DNA from: Chitinophagaceae bacterium | GTDB taxonomy: Bacteria > Bacteroidota > Bacteroidia > Chitinophagales > Chitinophagaceae | Direction: 5' to 3' | Length of the DNA: 64,000 nucleotides | NCBI GenBank assembly: GCA_947447465.1 | Contig: CANFKE010000003.1 | Location: forward strand, 117,762-181,761 | Part shown: piece by piece, positions 1 through 9,117 of the stretch | Layout of the letters: the number at the start of each line of letters is the position of its first letter | Position numbering within the stretch: the first letter of the stretch is position 1 | Translations under genes and position numbers: made by a program | The notes under the pieces: model-generated | Told to the model about the DNA's origin: nothing | Database searches by the model: none | What the model saw: only the letters and a program-made list of their open reading frames with translations

Positions 1-143
1 TGGGTGTTACCGACCCGGGAGAGAATATGGGTATCAAACAAATGATAGAATTGATACAGGAAGAATTTCCTAACCTGAAATTCGGCTACTTTAACCCACC
101 AAAAGAGCGCATGCTCAATTTTGATACAGATTTCGCACATTGA
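1..143 (+). CDS. 3' end of an unidentified gene (partial)
   Basis: The window opens inside a gene. The first complete codon begins at base 3 and the frame stays open for 46 codons to the TGA at 141-143. The visible tail is mixed charged and hydrophobic, with a helix-like stretch followed by an FGYFNPPKERML segment. I do not recognise the family from this fragment. The gene ends just before a strong hairpin, and recQ converges on it from the other side. Confidence 0.6.
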   Translation, partial: GVTDPGENMGIKQMIELIQEEFPNLKFGYFNPPKERMLNFDTDFAH

Positions 144-152
144 TCATAATAT

Positions 153-183
153 AAAGGGTGGTAAGTAAAACTTACCACCCTTT
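153..183. terminator. Bidirectional hairpin terminator
   Basis: A perfect 14-bp inverted repeat (arms 153-166 and 170-183) with a 3-nt loop has A residues on its left and T residues on its right. It sits between two converging genes and can serve both. Confidence 0.85.
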
Positions 184-197
184 ATTTATAATCTAAC

Positions 198-2090
198 CTA
201 AGAACAATATCTCACCAACCCATCCTCGTCCATCATCACAATCCCTTCGTCCATCATTGTACGTATCATTTCGGTAGCTGTTTGCTTGTCTGTCCCTTCA
301 TAATTTTCAGTTAACTGCACCAATGTTTTGCCACCCTTCATTAATAACCTGAATAGTTGTTGCTTTATAGCATCTGTATCGGTCTGAGTTCCTTTCAGCT
401 TCTTGCAGATATCGCAATGCCCGCAGTCTTTCGCATCGGTCTCTCCAAAATACTGTAATACAAACCTTTCACGGCATATACTATCATTGTACAGGAAACT
501 GAGCATTTTTTCAGTCCTTATCTCATGTCGTTTACGCAATAGATGAATGCGATTCAAGTCTATTTTTAAACCGGCACTATCTACCCTATAAGAGTGAAAG
601 AACAACTGCGGCCCCTCTCCTGCTTTGTTATACTCTATCAGCCCCATGCGGTGCATCTGCCACAGCATGTGAACAACTTCATCATATTGTAACCGCAATT
701 GGCGAGCTATTGCAAACTCTCTGATATGCGTAGGGAAATGGAATATGGTATTATACATCCTCAACAGCCCCACTGCTACATACTGCATCTTAGGATGCGA
801 GGTTGCCATATTGTCCAACACGTGCCTGTCTGTGATAAATTGAACAGTAGATGGCGCATGAACTGCTTCTGTCATGGTCCATAACCCTTCCCGCTCCAGC
901 AACTTCATGGCATATATTACCTGCGTGAGTTGCAACGAGAATTTATCGCAAAAATCAGAAATGTCAAATGAATAGTATTTATGCGGTTCGCATCCTATTG
1001 GTATCTGCAAGTATTCCGCTACCGATTGATATACTTTTTTGAGATAGGCTTCCGGGGGAAACTGCAATGCACTGCTTTCTGTAAGTCGCTTAATATCAGT
1101 ACTGTTATACAGGGTCAATGCAAATGATCGTTTACCATCACGCCCAGCTCTGCCGGCTTCCTGATACCAAGCCTCAATATGCTCAGGAGCATCATAATGT
1201 AATACTGTTCTTACATCAGGCTTATCAATGCCCATACCGAATGCTGTGGTGGCTACCATCACGGCAGCATTATCGCTCATCCACTCCTCCTGCGCTTTAT
1301 CCCTGTCAGACTTTGACATCCCGGCGTGATAAACTGCCGTTAAAATACCCTCTTGCTGTAAATGCCGGCCAATAGCTTCTGTCTGCTTACGACTACGACA
1401 GTAAATGATGCTGCAATCATTAAGATTATCCTCAATATCCTTATTCTTGTTCTCTGAGTAGGCTACACTGTAGAATATATTACTTCTGGCGAAACTCTGT
1501 TTGAAATAATTCGGGTGTTTTAACTTCAGGCAGGTAGCAATATCCTCCTTTATCTCTTCAGTAGCACTTGCTGTCAATGCAAGCATTGGCGTTCGCTTAT
1601 ACATATCTCTAAGCTCAGCAATCTTCAAGTAATCTGGTCTGAAATCATGCCCCCACTGCGAAATACAATGTGCCTCATCAACTGCGATCAGCCTAACATC
1701 CAGTTTATACATATGATCCTGAAACAGACTGGTCTGTAATCGTTCGGGCGAAACATATAGTAACTTATAGTCACCGTTGATGGCATTTTCTAATATTTGC
1801 CTTACCTCGTTGAAATACATGCCTGAGTGAATAGCAGCAGCGGGTATGTCTAATTGCTCTAGCCGGGAAACCTGATCCTGCATCAGAGCTATCAGAGGTG
1901 AAATGACCAGACATACCCCTTCCATCATTAGAGCCGGCACCTGATAACATACCGATTTCCCACCACCGGTGGGAAGTAAGGCAAACGTATCATTGCCAGC
2001 TAAAACAGAATCTATGATATCTTTTTGCAGTGGTCTGAAACCATCGTACCCCCAATACTTCTTTAATATGTCTGCTGCTGATGGTAACAT
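198..2090 (-). CDS. recQ: ATP-dependent DNA helicase RecQ
   Basis: This is a RecQ-family 3'-5' DNA helicase acting in recombination and repair. The N-terminal half carries Walker A (TGGGKS, about residue 44), the DEAH box followed by the RecQ-typical SQWGHDFRPDY segment, and a C-terminal helicase domain ending in the arginine-finger region QEAGRAGRDGK. A four-cysteine zinc module (one Cys, then CGHCDIC near residues 560-570) and a winged-helix-like tail follow. At 630 residues it is near the usual length, but I see no clear HRDC domain at the end, which is common in short bacterial RecQs. It appears to be a stand-alone gene converging on the gene at the left edge. Confidence 0.95.
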   Translation of the reverse strand: MLPSAADILKKYWGYDGFRPLQKDIIDSVLAGNDTFALLPTGGGKSVCYQVPALMMEGVCLVISPLIALMQDQVSRLEQLDIPAAAIHSGMYFNEVRQILENAINGDYKLLYVSPERLQTSLFQDHMYKLDVRLIAVDEAHCISQWGHDFRPDYLKIAELRDMYKRTPMLALTASATEEIKEDIATCLKLKHPNYFKQSFARSNIFYSVAYSENKNKDIEDNLNDCSIIYCRSRKQTEAIGRHLQQEGILTAVYHAGMSKSDRDKAQEEWMSDNAAVMVATTAFGMGIDKPDVRTVLHYDAPEHIEAWYQEAGRAGRDGKRSFALTLYNSTDIKRLTESSALQFPPEAYLKKVYQSVAEYLQIPIGCEPHKYYSFDISDFCDKFSLQLTQVIYAMKLLEREGLWTMTEAVHAPSTVQFITDRHVLDNMATSHPKMQYVAVGLLRMYNTIFHFPTHIREFAIARQLRLQYDEVVHMLWQMHRMGLIEYNKAGEGPQLFFHSYRVDSAGLKIDLNRIHLLRKRHEIRTEKMLSFLYNDSICRERFVLQYFGETDAKDCGHCDICKKLKGTQTDTDAIKQQLFRLLMKGGKTLVQLTENYEGTDKQTATEMIRTMMDEGIVMMDEDGLVRYCS

Positions 2091-2171
2091 TGAACAATTG
2101 GATCAATATATAAGAAGATATGTGTCAGATATTTACAACCTTAGTGAGCAAGAATAGAACATAGGGGCATC

Positions 2172-2648
2172 CTATGAACGCTTTACCAAGACCTCGCCAT
2201 GTATCTTGTCAACAAATAATGGTTTTAACCCGCTTGTCCATAACTGCCCTTTCAATGCTTTATCTTGTGCGAGTTGCCCCAATGACAAAGAAGGCACCCA
2301 GTAACAGTCATCAAAGTTATTGATCTCATTCAATCTGAGTAAAGCTGCAATACCCAACTGGGCCGGTGAAATATTGAATAACAAAACCACCCTGGGCTCC
2401 AGTTGTTCCCGCATCATGTGCCAAGCCACCTTAGTATCTTCTTTGAGCTGTATCAGATTGTACTGATCTTCCAATAACCTGCAACCAGACTTCAGGATCC
2501 CGATCAATTGTTCCTCTTCCAGGCTTCCATGCTCAAATTCACTGGTCAAAACAAGAACAGGACGGTAAGAAAGTTCCGCCAATAGTGGCGAATTTTTCCA
2601 AAAAACATCCTGATCGCTCTTTATTATGTCTGTATTAATAATGTTCAT
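2172..2648 (-). CDS. Small hypothetical protein, possible HolD (psi)-like
   Basis: The ATG at 2648 gives a 158-residue protein without signal peptide or membrane segment. A longer frame to 2729 adds a cysteine- and phenylalanine-rich leader that looks non-native. The order of features recalls the DNA polymerase III psi subunit (HolD): a hydrophobic strand (RPVLVLTSE), a segment predicting 'which leads to the helix LIGILKSGCRLLEDQ', a central VVLLFNIS strand, then PSLSLGQLAQDKALKGQLW near the end, close to the psi motif of a loop followed by a helix with K/R-x-x-LW. This is pattern matching only, so function is uncertain. The gene is divergent from ilvE across a palindrome-bearing spacer. Confidence 0.6.
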   Translation of the reverse strand: MNIINTDIIKSDQDVFWKNSPLLAELSYRPVLVLTSEFEHGSLEEEQLIGILKSGCRLLEDQYNLIQLKEDTKVAWHMMREQLEPRVVLLFNISPAQLGIAALLRLNEINNFDDCYWVPSLSLGQLAQDKALKGQLWTSGLKPLFVDKIHGEVLVKRS

Positions 2649-2732
2649 GAAAGCTGAGTAAAGAAACCTAAAATTAGAGAAGTCTGACCAAAGAAACGAC
2701 CTAAAACTGCATAAATACCTGAACCACAATAA

Positions 2733-2750
2733 AGTGAGTACTTACTCACT
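2733..2750. promoter_or_regulatory. Palindromic candidate operator
   Basis: Two 8-bp arms, AGTGAGTA (2733-2740) and TACTCACT (2743-2750), form a perfect dyad with a 2-bp centre in the spacer between the divergent genes at 2648 and 2843. The form resembles TetR-family operators, but no TetR gene is nearby, so the binder is unknown. Confidence 0.45.
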
Positions 2751-2842
2751 ATTTAATAATCCCGGTTGATGATTATCATCTGTCATTAAAAAATCGTTTC
2801 TTTGCGCAAAATTAATCATTAAAATAAGTAATTAAGGTACTC

Positions 2843-3913
2843 ATGAGCGTTTCTGCGACAGATATCAGCATTAAAAAAGTAGAGAAAAGCCGCCTTTCAG
2901 AAGTTGACTTTTCTAATATTCAGTTTGGGAAGATCTATTCTGACCACATGCTGATAGCGAATTACGAAGACGGAAAGTGGAAACAACCTGAAATAATGCC
3001 GTTCCACAATCTTACATTAAGTCCGGCTACTACCTTCTTCCATTATGGTCAGGCCATATTTGAAGGAATCAAGGCCTACAAAGGTCCTGATGGCGAACCA
3101 TTGATCTTCCGTCCTCGTGACAACTGGAAACGTTTCAATAAATCTGCGGTACGTATGGCGATGCCAGAGATCCCTGAAGATATTTTCATTGAAGGGCTGA
3201 AAGCGCTGATCAAATTGGATGAGAACTGGATACCAGCAAGTGAGGATACTGCACTATACATTCGCCCATTCATGGTGGCCACAGATGAATTCATTGGTGT
3301 TAAGACAGCTGAAAAGTTCAGCTTTATGATCATCACCAGCCCTGCGGGTCCATACTACAGCAAACCGGTATCTATCTATGTTCAAGACCAGTATGTTCGT
3401 GCTTTCCCGGGTGGAATAGGCTTTACTAAGGCTGCAGGCAACTACGGAATGAGCATGTACCCTACACAGGAAATTAAGAAAATGGGCTATGACCAGATCC
3501 TCTGGACAGATGGATTTGAGCACAAATATGTACAGGAGATAGGAACCATGAACGTATTCTTCGTTATCGGCGATACGGTCATAACTCCGGATATCAAGCA
3601 TGATACTATACTCGCAGGTGTTACCCGCGATAGTGTTTTGGCATTGCTCCGCGAAAAAGGCATGAAGGTTGAAGAACGCACATTGTCTATAGATGAAATT
3701 GCAGAAGCGTACAAAGCAGGTCAGCTTAAGGAAGCATTTGGTACAGGTACGGCAGCATCAATAGCGCCTATCGCATCACTTACTTACCATGATGTGACTA
3801 TGCAGCTTCCTCCTGTAGAAACTTGGGAAACAGCAAATTATCTAAAGAAAACATTAGCAGACATCCGTTACGGTCGTGTAAAAGACAACCACAACTGGGT
3901 AGTAAAAGCTTAA
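2843..3913 (+). CDS. ilvE: Branched-chain amino acid aminotransferase
   Basis: This is a PLP-dependent class IV (fold type IV) transaminase that makes leucine, isoleucine and valine from their 2-oxo acids with glutamate as donor. At 356 residues it has the length of the IlvE2/BCAT form. Visible markers are FHYGQAIFEGIKAY near residue 66, the PLP lysine in GFTKAAGNYG (K196), EIGTMNVFF (about 232-240) and the phosphate-binding GTGTAASIAPI near the end. It is monocistronic: a hairpin terminator lies 24 bp after the stop. A TTTCTTTG element at 2797-2804 matches the Bacteroidota -7 box at 7 of 8 positions. Confidence 0.95.
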   Translation: MSVSATDISIKKVEKSRLSEVDFSNIQFGKIYSDHMLIANYEDGKWKQPEIMPFHNLTLSPATTFFHYGQAIFEGIKAYKGPDGEPLIFRPRDNWKRFNKSAVRMAMPEIPEDIFIEGLKALIKLDENWIPASEDTALYIRPFMVATDEFIGVKTAEKFSFMIITSPAGPYYSKPVSIYVQDQYVRAFPGGIGFTKAAGNYGMSMYPTQEIKKMGYDQILWTDGFEHKYVQEIGTMNVFFVIGDTVITPDIKHDTILAGVTRDSVLALLREKGMKVEERTLSIDEIAEAYKAGQLKEAFGTGTAASIAPIASLTYHDVTMQLPPVETWETANYLKKTLADIRYGRVKDNHNWVVKA

Positions 3914-3937
3914 TCTAAGTTTGTAACCATATTTCAG

Positions 3938-3969
3938 AGAAAGTCGTCTAATTCCTTAGACGACTTTCT
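3938..3969 (+). terminator. Rho-independent terminator after ilvE
   Basis: A perfect 14-bp stem (3938-3951 with 3956-3969) with a 4-nt loop is followed by TATTTTG. It separates ilvE from the next gene. Confidence 0.85.
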
Positions 3970-3987
3970 TATTTTGGGAACAATAGA

Positions 3988-4872
3988 ATGAATATGCAAC
4001 AACAACCCACGCTTGTTAACAGAATATTGTACTCGACACCGGTCAAAATACTGATCGGTTTCATGCTATGTGTTTTCATAATAGCCATTTGTCAATCGTT
4101 CATACCAAGAATAATAACAGGCCTTTTCAGGAATGAAAATGCCTCTATCGTCGTTACAGGAATAATAACATCAGCCATAGTGATATATGCCTATCGCAGA
4201 TTATACAGTAAATATGAAAAGAGAGTTATTTCCGAGCTATCGTTAAAAAATCTGTTGAGCAATATTTGTGCAGGCGTATTGCTGGGTTTTATCTATCAAT
4301 CGTTGGTCATCTTATGCATATACCTCAACAACAGCTATACAATTGTAGCTATTAATGGCATTGGTGGTCTTCTCCCCTACTTTATCATTTCTGTAAATGC
4401 GGCGATCACTGAAGAGATCATTTTCAGGGGTATCATATTCAGGCTGACCGAAGAAAAAACAGGCAGCTATATAGCATTACTTATTTCGGCGGCAATTTTC
4501 GGGGGAGTACATTTAATGAACGAAAACAGCACCCCACTGGCAGCTGCCGCCATAGCTATAGAGGCGGGTCTGTTGCTAGGTGCTGCTTACATATACACCC
4601 GAAATCTTTGGTTTCCGATAGCCATACACTTTGCCTGGAATTTTGCTCAATCAGGTATTTATGGTGCATCTACTTCAGGATTTGCAATGAAAAACGGATT
4701 GATAACTGCAAACATTCATGGCAGAACACTACTGACAGGTGGATTATTTGGCCCCGAAGCTTCTGCTCAGGCAATGATAATCGGGCTCTTATTATCAGTG
4801 TTATTATTAATTATAAGCATACGAAAAGGAAAAATTATTCAGCCTCGCCTGAAAAAGAATAAGGTATCATAA
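3988..4872 (+). CDS. CPBP-family intramembrane metalloprotease
   Basis: This is a polytopic inner-membrane protein of the CAAX protease/bacteriocin-processing (CPBP, Abi) family, 294 residues. About seven hydrophobic segments are visible. The family motifs are present in order: EExxxR (E142, E143, R147), FxxxH (FGGVH, H175) and a third HxxxN motif (IHFAWN, near 214). These residues bind the catalytic metal or activate water. Substrates are usually unknown, and roles in prenyl-protein processing or peptide immunity are only suggested for relatives. The gene lies between a terminator and the accD promoter, so it seems to be its own unit. Confidence 0.88.
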   Translation: MNMQQQPTLVNRILYSTPVKILIGFMLCVFIIAICQSFIPRIITGLFRNENASIVVTGIITSAIVIYAYRRLYSKYEKRVISELSLKNLLSNICAGVLLGFIYQSLVILCIYLNNSYTIVAINGIGGLLPYFIISVNAAITEEIIFRGIIFRLTEEKTGSYIALLISAAIFGGVHLMNENSTPLAAAAIAIEAGLLLGAAYIYTRNLWFPIAIHFAWNFAQSGIYGASTSGFAMKNGLITANIHGRTLLTGGLFGPEASAQAMIIGLLLSVLLLIISIRKGKIIQPRLKKNKVS

Positions 4873-4903
4873 ATTGGTGCTTTCTCACTTAATTCTATTA
4901 CCC

Positions 4904-4911
4904 TATCTTTG
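4904..4911 (+). promoter_or_regulatory. Bacteroidota -7 promoter element for accD
   Basis: TATCTTTG followed by C matches TAnnTTTG exactly and lies 19 nt before the accD ATG at 4931. This supports 4931 rather than an upstream in-frame codon at 4874. Confidence 0.6.
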
Positions 4912-4930
4912 CCCTCTTAATTTTATAATT

Positions 4931-5818
4931 ATGTCATCAACCTGGTTCCGTCGTAGTAAGCAAGGAATACTCACATCTACGAAAGAAAAAAAGGAAACTC
5001 CTGACGGACTGTGGCATAAGTGCCCGGAATGTAAGGCTACCAATACAAAGCAGGAGCTGAGCGATAACCTGTATGTATGCCCTCATTGTGGCTACCACAA
5101 CCGTATCAATGCCGTAGAATACTTCGAGATACTATTTGACAATAACGAGTTCGAAGAACTATTCAGCAATATCATGCCGAAAGACATGCTCCACTTTGTG
5201 GACATGAAGCCATATGATGCCCGTCTGGTTGATGCACAGAAAGCTACCAAGCTTACTGATGCTATGACCGTAGGTGTAGGTAATATGAGCGGACAACCAA
5301 TAGTGATCGCTTGTATGAACTTCAACTTTATTGGTGGTTCTATGGGATCGGTAGTCGGTGAAAAGATCAGCAGAGGTATTGATTACGCTATAGAGCATAA
5401 GCTCCCATTCATGATCATTACCAAATCAGGTGGTGCCCGTATGATGGAAAGCGCATTCTCACTGATGCAAATGGCTAAAACAGCCGCAAAACTTACACAA
5501 CTTGCTAAAGCAGGCCTGCCATATATTTCATTTATGACAGACCCTACAACGGGTGGTGTTACCGCTTCTTATGCTATGTTGGGAGATATAAACATAGCAG
5601 AACCGAACGCATTGATCGGTTTTGCAGGTCCTCGCGTGATCAAGGAAACAATTAAGAAAGACCTTCCTGATGGTTTCCAGAAATCTGAATTCCTTTTGGA
5701 ACATGGATTCCTGGACTTTATTGTGAACAGAAAAGTTTTGAAAATAAAGTTATCTCAGGTGGTTCAGTGGTTCGTAAAAGAAGCCGCAGGTGAAATTGCC
5801 ACTGACATAAAGAACTAA
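4931..5818 (+). CDS. accD: Acetyl-CoA carboxylase carboxyltransferase subunit beta
   Basis: AccD is the beta half of the carboxyltransferase that moves CO2 from carboxybiotin to acetyl-CoA, the first committed step of fatty-acid synthesis. The ATG at 4931 gives 295 residues, the normal size. The N-terminal zinc ribbon is visible as CPEC ... CPHC, then the crotonase-like carboxyltransferase core with [11 protein letters not shown] and SGGARMMES, which shape the acyl-CoA oxyanion site, and [14 protein letters not shown]. No accA is present in this window. A promoter box lies 19 nt upstream and a long-loop hairpin lies 9 bp downstream. Confidence 0.96.
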   Translation: MSSTWFRRSKQGILTSTKEKKETPDGLWHKCPECKATNTKQELSDNLYVCPHCGYHNRINAVEYFEILFDNNEFEELFSNIMPKDMLHFVDMKPYDARLVDAQKATKLTDAMTVGVGNMSGQPIVIACMNFNFIGGSMGSVVGEKISRGIDYAIEHKLPFMIITKSGGARMMESAFSLMQMAKTAAKLTQLAKAGLPYISFMTDPTTGGVTASYAMLGDINIAEPNALIGFAGPRVIKETIKKDLPDGFQKSEFLLEHGFLDFIVNRKVLKIKLSQVVQWFVKEAAGEIATDIKN

Positions 5819-5827
5819 ATAATTGAC

Positions 5828-5887
5828 AAAAAGGTTAATAAGGTAATATGGCGGCCTGATATTTGCTGTTATCTTATTAACCTTTTT
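5828..5887 (+). terminator. Long-loop hairpin after accD
   Basis: Arms 5828-5842 and 5873-5887 are perfectly complementary (15 bp, AAAAAGG...CCTTTTT) around a 30-nt loop. The right arm ends in five T, consistent with a terminator. Confidence 0.65.
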
Positions 5888-5944
5888 AGTTTCATAAAAA
5901 TCAGCTTACCCTCCTTTACCCACAACTTATTACCCCAAAAGAAA

Positions 5945-6394
5945 TTGGCCGACGCTAACATATATATTAAAAACCGCCCCGCAACATTTGAATATGCCAT
6001 AGAAGACAGGTATAAAGCAGGTATTGTACTTACCGGTTCCGAAATTAAGTCGGTAAGATTGGGAAAGGTCACCTTCAATGATAGCTACTGCTTCTATAGT
6101 CACGGTGAACTGTGGCTGAAGGGTATGCATATAGCTATCTACATCAATGCAGGCTATATCAGCCATGTTCCTGTCAGAGACCGCAAACTACTCCTTACCA
6201 AAAAAGAACTGCGTAAATGGGAGCACAAAGCCAAAGAAAAGGGATTGACCATTGTACCATTAAGCATCTATATTGATGACAAGGGCTATTGTAAGTTGGA
6301 AATAGGTCTGGGTAAAGGTAAAAAGCTGCATGACAAACGTGAAAGCACCAAAACCAGAGAAGTGGAAAGAGAAATTAAAAGATACTTGAAATAA
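5945..6394 (+). CDS. smpB: SsrA-binding protein SmpB
   Basis: SmpB binds tmRNA and brings it to stalled ribosomes for trans-translation. The 149-residue protein has the family core: INIKN-like opening (ADANIYIKNRPATFEY), GIVLTGSEIKSVR, the beta-barrel segment, and the basic C-terminal tail GKKLHDKRESTKTREVEREI that reaches into the mRNA channel. The start is a TTG at 5945; no in-frame ATG or GTG exists between it and the accD terminator. No tmRNA gene was recognised in this window. A perfect palindromic terminator starts directly after the stop. Confidence 0.95.
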   Translation: MADANIYIKNRPATFEYAIEDRYKAGIVLTGSEIKSVRLGKVTFNDSYCFYSHGELWLKGMHIAIYINAGYISHVPVRDRKLLLTKKELRKWEHKAKEKGLTIVPLSIYIDDKGYCKLEIGLGKGKKLHDKRESTKTREVEREIKRYLK

Positions 6395-6432
6395 AGAGAA
6401 AGGGCCAAAGCATATGCTTTGGCCCTTTCTCT
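6395..6432. terminator. Bidirectional terminator between smpB and histidine kinase
   Basis: A continuous 38-nt perfect palindrome (arms beginning AGAGAAAGGGCC and ending GGCCCTTTCTCT) starts just after the smpB stop. The converging kinase gene ends at 6459. Confidence 0.85.
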
Positions 6433-6458
6433 TATAATATGCTCAACTTCATATCTGC

Positions 6459-7541
6459 TTACAAATTCCAACTGAATTTGAATGCCGTTCCACCCAATTC
6501 ACTGTCTTCACACCATATCCTCTGGGCATTACTACTCTCTATAATTTCCTTTACAATTGACAGTCCAAAACCATGTGATATTCTGGATCCTGCGTTTTTC
6601 ATCTGAACTCCGATATCAAATAATTTTTCACGTTGTCCTTCAGGGATAGGTGTGCCATTATCTGCAAATTCGAACACCAATTGATCTCCGACTATTGTAC
6701 TACTGATCTCTAAAAGTCCATTTTCTTTATTGTTATGACTAATGGCATTAGAGATAAGGTTAAGAAATAGCTGCAATGCCGAAGTTTTATTGATCATTAT
6801 TGACGGAAGTGTATTCTTCAGTTTTATTGTAAATGTCTCTGGTACAACTAACAACTTAACTGCTTGATCAAATACATCATTCAGATCAACTAGTGTCGCA
6901 GAATCCACTCTTGTAAGTTTTGCCTTATGGTATTCAAGTACGCCATGAATAAGACTTTCCATACCATCTACGCTCTCATTGATGTAACTGATCATGGTCT
7001 TGACATCTTCACTCTCCTTTTCAGGCAATTCCAGATGTATCAGATGGGTCAATGCTTTTACTTTTTGCAATGGTGCTTTCAGATCGTGTGTCAATACATA
7101 AGAGAACTGTTCCAGCTCTTTCTTTATCTTTTCTATACTACTGATGTGATCTACCAACTTCATCTTATCAGATATATCTCTGATGACCGCCAGTGCGAAT
7201 TTACCCGTGTTGGTCTCAATGAGCGACAATGCAATGTCAATATTGATCTCCTTTCCGTCTTTCTTTCTGCCAAATAATGATACACCGGCTCCCATCTTAC
7301 GAATAGTTGTTGTCTCGAAAAATTTAGCTACAAAGTTGTGATGATACTGTGTGTATCTTTCCGGCAACAGCATGTTAAGGTTCTTAAGGTGAAGTTCAGC
7401 AACTGTGTATCCGAAGACAGACTCAACCTGCTTATTGGAATTTCGTATCGTTCCTTCTACATCTACGACCAGTATAGCATCAGGGAACAGATCAAAGGCT
7501 CCGGCCAATAGATAAAGGGAATCATTAAGATTGTTAAGCAT
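6459..7541 (-). CDS. PAS-domain sensor histidine kinase
   Basis: This 360-residue kinase lacks transmembrane segments and is probably cytoplasmic. A PAS domain spans about residues 10-125 (DAILVVDVEGTIRNSN, FGYTVAELHLKN, the KKDGKEINIDI strand). It is followed by a HisKA dimerisation helix with the phospho-acceptor histidine in THDLKAPLQ (about residue 153) and an HATPase_c domain with N box (NLISNAISHN), G1 (FADNGTPIP) and G2 (GFGLSIVKEI). No response regulator lies next to it, so it is an orphan kinase in this window. The PAS cofactor, if any, cannot be told from sequence. Confidence 0.9.
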   Translation of the reverse strand: MLNNLNDSLYLLAGAFDLFPDAILVVDVEGTIRNSNKQVESVFGYTVAELHLKNLNMLLPERYTQYHHNFVAKFFETTTIRKMGAGVSLFGRKKDGKEINIDIALSLIETNTGKFALAVIRDISDKMKLVDHISSIEKIKKELEQFSYVLTHDLKAPLQKVKALTHLIHLELPEKESEDVKTMISYINESVDGMESLIHGVLEYHKAKLTRVDSATLVDLNDVFDQAVKLLVVPETFTIKLKNTLPSIMINKTSALQLFLNLISNAISHNNKENGLLEISSTIVGDQLVFEFADNGTPIPEGQREKLFDIGVQMKNAGSRISHGFGLSIVKEIIESSNAQRIWCEDSELGGTAFKFSWNL

Positions 7542-7846
7542 TTTGATTGGGGGTATAAATTCTTTAGTAATAAAATTTCAATGAGCAATACTACTAACTA
7601 TAGTCACCCTGTATAATGATGCGGGTCATTGCACCACGGCTATATTTTTTTAAGAGAAATAAGACTATGATCATTGATCATCAAAAGAAAACAAATAGAT
7701 GACAATCCTAACTATTATACATCAATCAAAATGAGCATAATGCACATTATTGATCGGAAGATCTTATTTCATTCATAGTCGCAGTATCTGATCACACAAA
7801 AAAAAGTCCCGCTACTAGCGGGACTGAACTATAATAAACTATCTTA
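7542..7846. other. Intergenic region with a 15-bp palindrome
   Basis: This 305-bp gap upstream of the histidine kinase contains no convincing gene. Positions 7667-7681 form a perfect dyad of two 7-bp arms (ATGATCA and TGATCAT) around one T, about 126 bp before the kinase start, a possible operator. The right end holds the hflX terminator. Confidence 0.4.
7806..7826 (-). terminator. Rho-independent terminator of hflX
   Basis: A 9-bp stem (7806-7814 with 7818-7826, AGTCCCGCT) with a 3-nt loop is followed, in the minus direction, by a run of T. It lies 20 bp past the hflX stop. Confidence 0.85.
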
Positions 7847-9031
7847 TCAATAGAACTGTGTCAGATAAGGATAACGTTCTTCATAAAGTGCTTTTACTCT
7901 TTTCAGTATCGTTTCCCTCAGACCGTCTATGTTCAATCTTTCAGTTGCTGAGATAAAGATGGCCATGTTGTTAGTAAGATGCTGCCAGCGGTCATTGAGC
8001 TGTACCAGCATATCTTGTTTTACTTCCGGGTCCAGCCATTTATCAAATGTATTGGCCTCATACAGGTCCATCTTATTAAAGATGACCATAATAGGCTTAT
8101 CAAATGCTTTTAACTCCTGCAATGTTTTATTGACTACACCCATCTGATCTTCATAGGCAGGGTGCGAAATATCTACCACATGCAACAGGCAATCCGCCTC
8201 TCTCACCTCATCAAGCGTACTTTTAAAGCTCTCTACCAAATGATGTGGCAACTTCCTGATAAATCCAACTGTATCGCTTAATAAGAATGGGGTCTGTTCA
8301 TATACCACTTTTCGGGTTGTAGTGTCTAATGTAGCAAATAGCTTATTCTCTGCAAATACATCGGCCTTGCTCAGTACATTCATAATGGTACTCTTGCCCA
8401 CATTGGTGTACCCTACAAGAGCCACACGTATATACACACCTCGTTCCTGTCTTTGCGTTACTGCCTGTCGGTCTATCTCCTGCAGGCGCTTGCGTAACAA
8501 TGAGATCTTATCCTTTACGATACGCCTGTCGGTCTCGATCTCAGTTTCACCCGGACCTCTGCTGCCAATACCCCCTCCTTGACGTTCCAGGTGCTTCCAC
8601 ATACCCTTCAAACGTGGCAAAATGTATTGGTACTGGGCCAGTTCTACCTGTACCTTAGCCTGTGCGGTTTTGGCACGGCTTGCAAAAATATCCAGTATCA
8701 GGTCACTTCGGTCTATTACTCGCACTTCCAACACATCGGCTATATTACCCAACTGCGAGCCGGTAAGCTCATCATCGAATATCACTATAGTAATGCCTTT
8801 GGTCTTTACATAGACCTTTATTTCCTCCAGCTTACCCTTTCCTACAAAGGTCTTACTGTCGGGTTTAGGCAGCTTTTGTATAAATGTTTTCACGGTAGTA
8901 GCACCTGCGGTCTCCGCAAGAAACGCCAATTCATCAAGGTATTCCTTTACCATGACCTCTGTCTGTTCCTTGTAAACAAGTCCTACCAGTACTGCTTTTT
9001 CTTCGTGTAATTTGGTCCTTGGGTCAATCAA
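7847..9031 (-). CDS. hflX: Ribosome-associated GTPase HflX
   Basis: HflX is a translational GTPase that binds the 50S subunit and rescues or splits stalled or stressed ribosomes. The 394-residue protein shows the HflX N-terminal domain (FVGKGKLEEI, VIFDDELTGSQLGN), the diagnostic GPGETEIETDRR linker, and a G domain with G1 GYTNVGKST, G3 DTVGFI followed by LPHHLVESFKSTL, and G4 NKMD. The start codon is TTG at 9031: an in-frame stop lies about 20 bases upstream and the next ATG would remove part of the conserved N terminus. It is flanked by its own terminator. Confidence 0.95.
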   Translation of the reverse strand: MIDPRTKLHEEKAVLVGLVYKEQTEVMVKEYLDELAFLAETAGATTVKTFIQKLPKPDSKTFVGKGKLEEIKVYVKTKGITIVIFDDELTGSQLGNIADVLEVRVIDRSDLILDIFASRAKTAQAKVQVELAQYQYILPRLKGMWKHLERQGGGIGSRGPGETEIETDRRIVKDKISLLRKRLQEIDRQAVTQRQERGVYIRVALVGYTNVGKSTIMNVLSKADVFAENKLFATLDTTTRKVVYEQTPFLLSDTVGFIRKLPHHLVESFKSTLDEVREADCLLHVVDISHPAYEDQMGVVNKTLQELKAFDKPIMVIFNKMDLYEANTFDKWLDPEVKQDMLVQLNDRWQHLTNNMAIFISATERLNIDGLRETILKRVKALYEERYPYLTQFY

Positions 9032-9117
9032 AAGTTGAAAAATTAAAATTTAAAAAGTAAAAACATCACTCCATCACATCAACGCAAACCTCCCGTCAGA
9101 TAGCTATTACTCCTCGG

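Noticed and set aside
2649..2729. N-terminal extension of the 2172 gene
   Set aside because: A leader rich in Cys, Phe, Ser and Arg does not resemble the rest; the ATG at 2648 is better placed.
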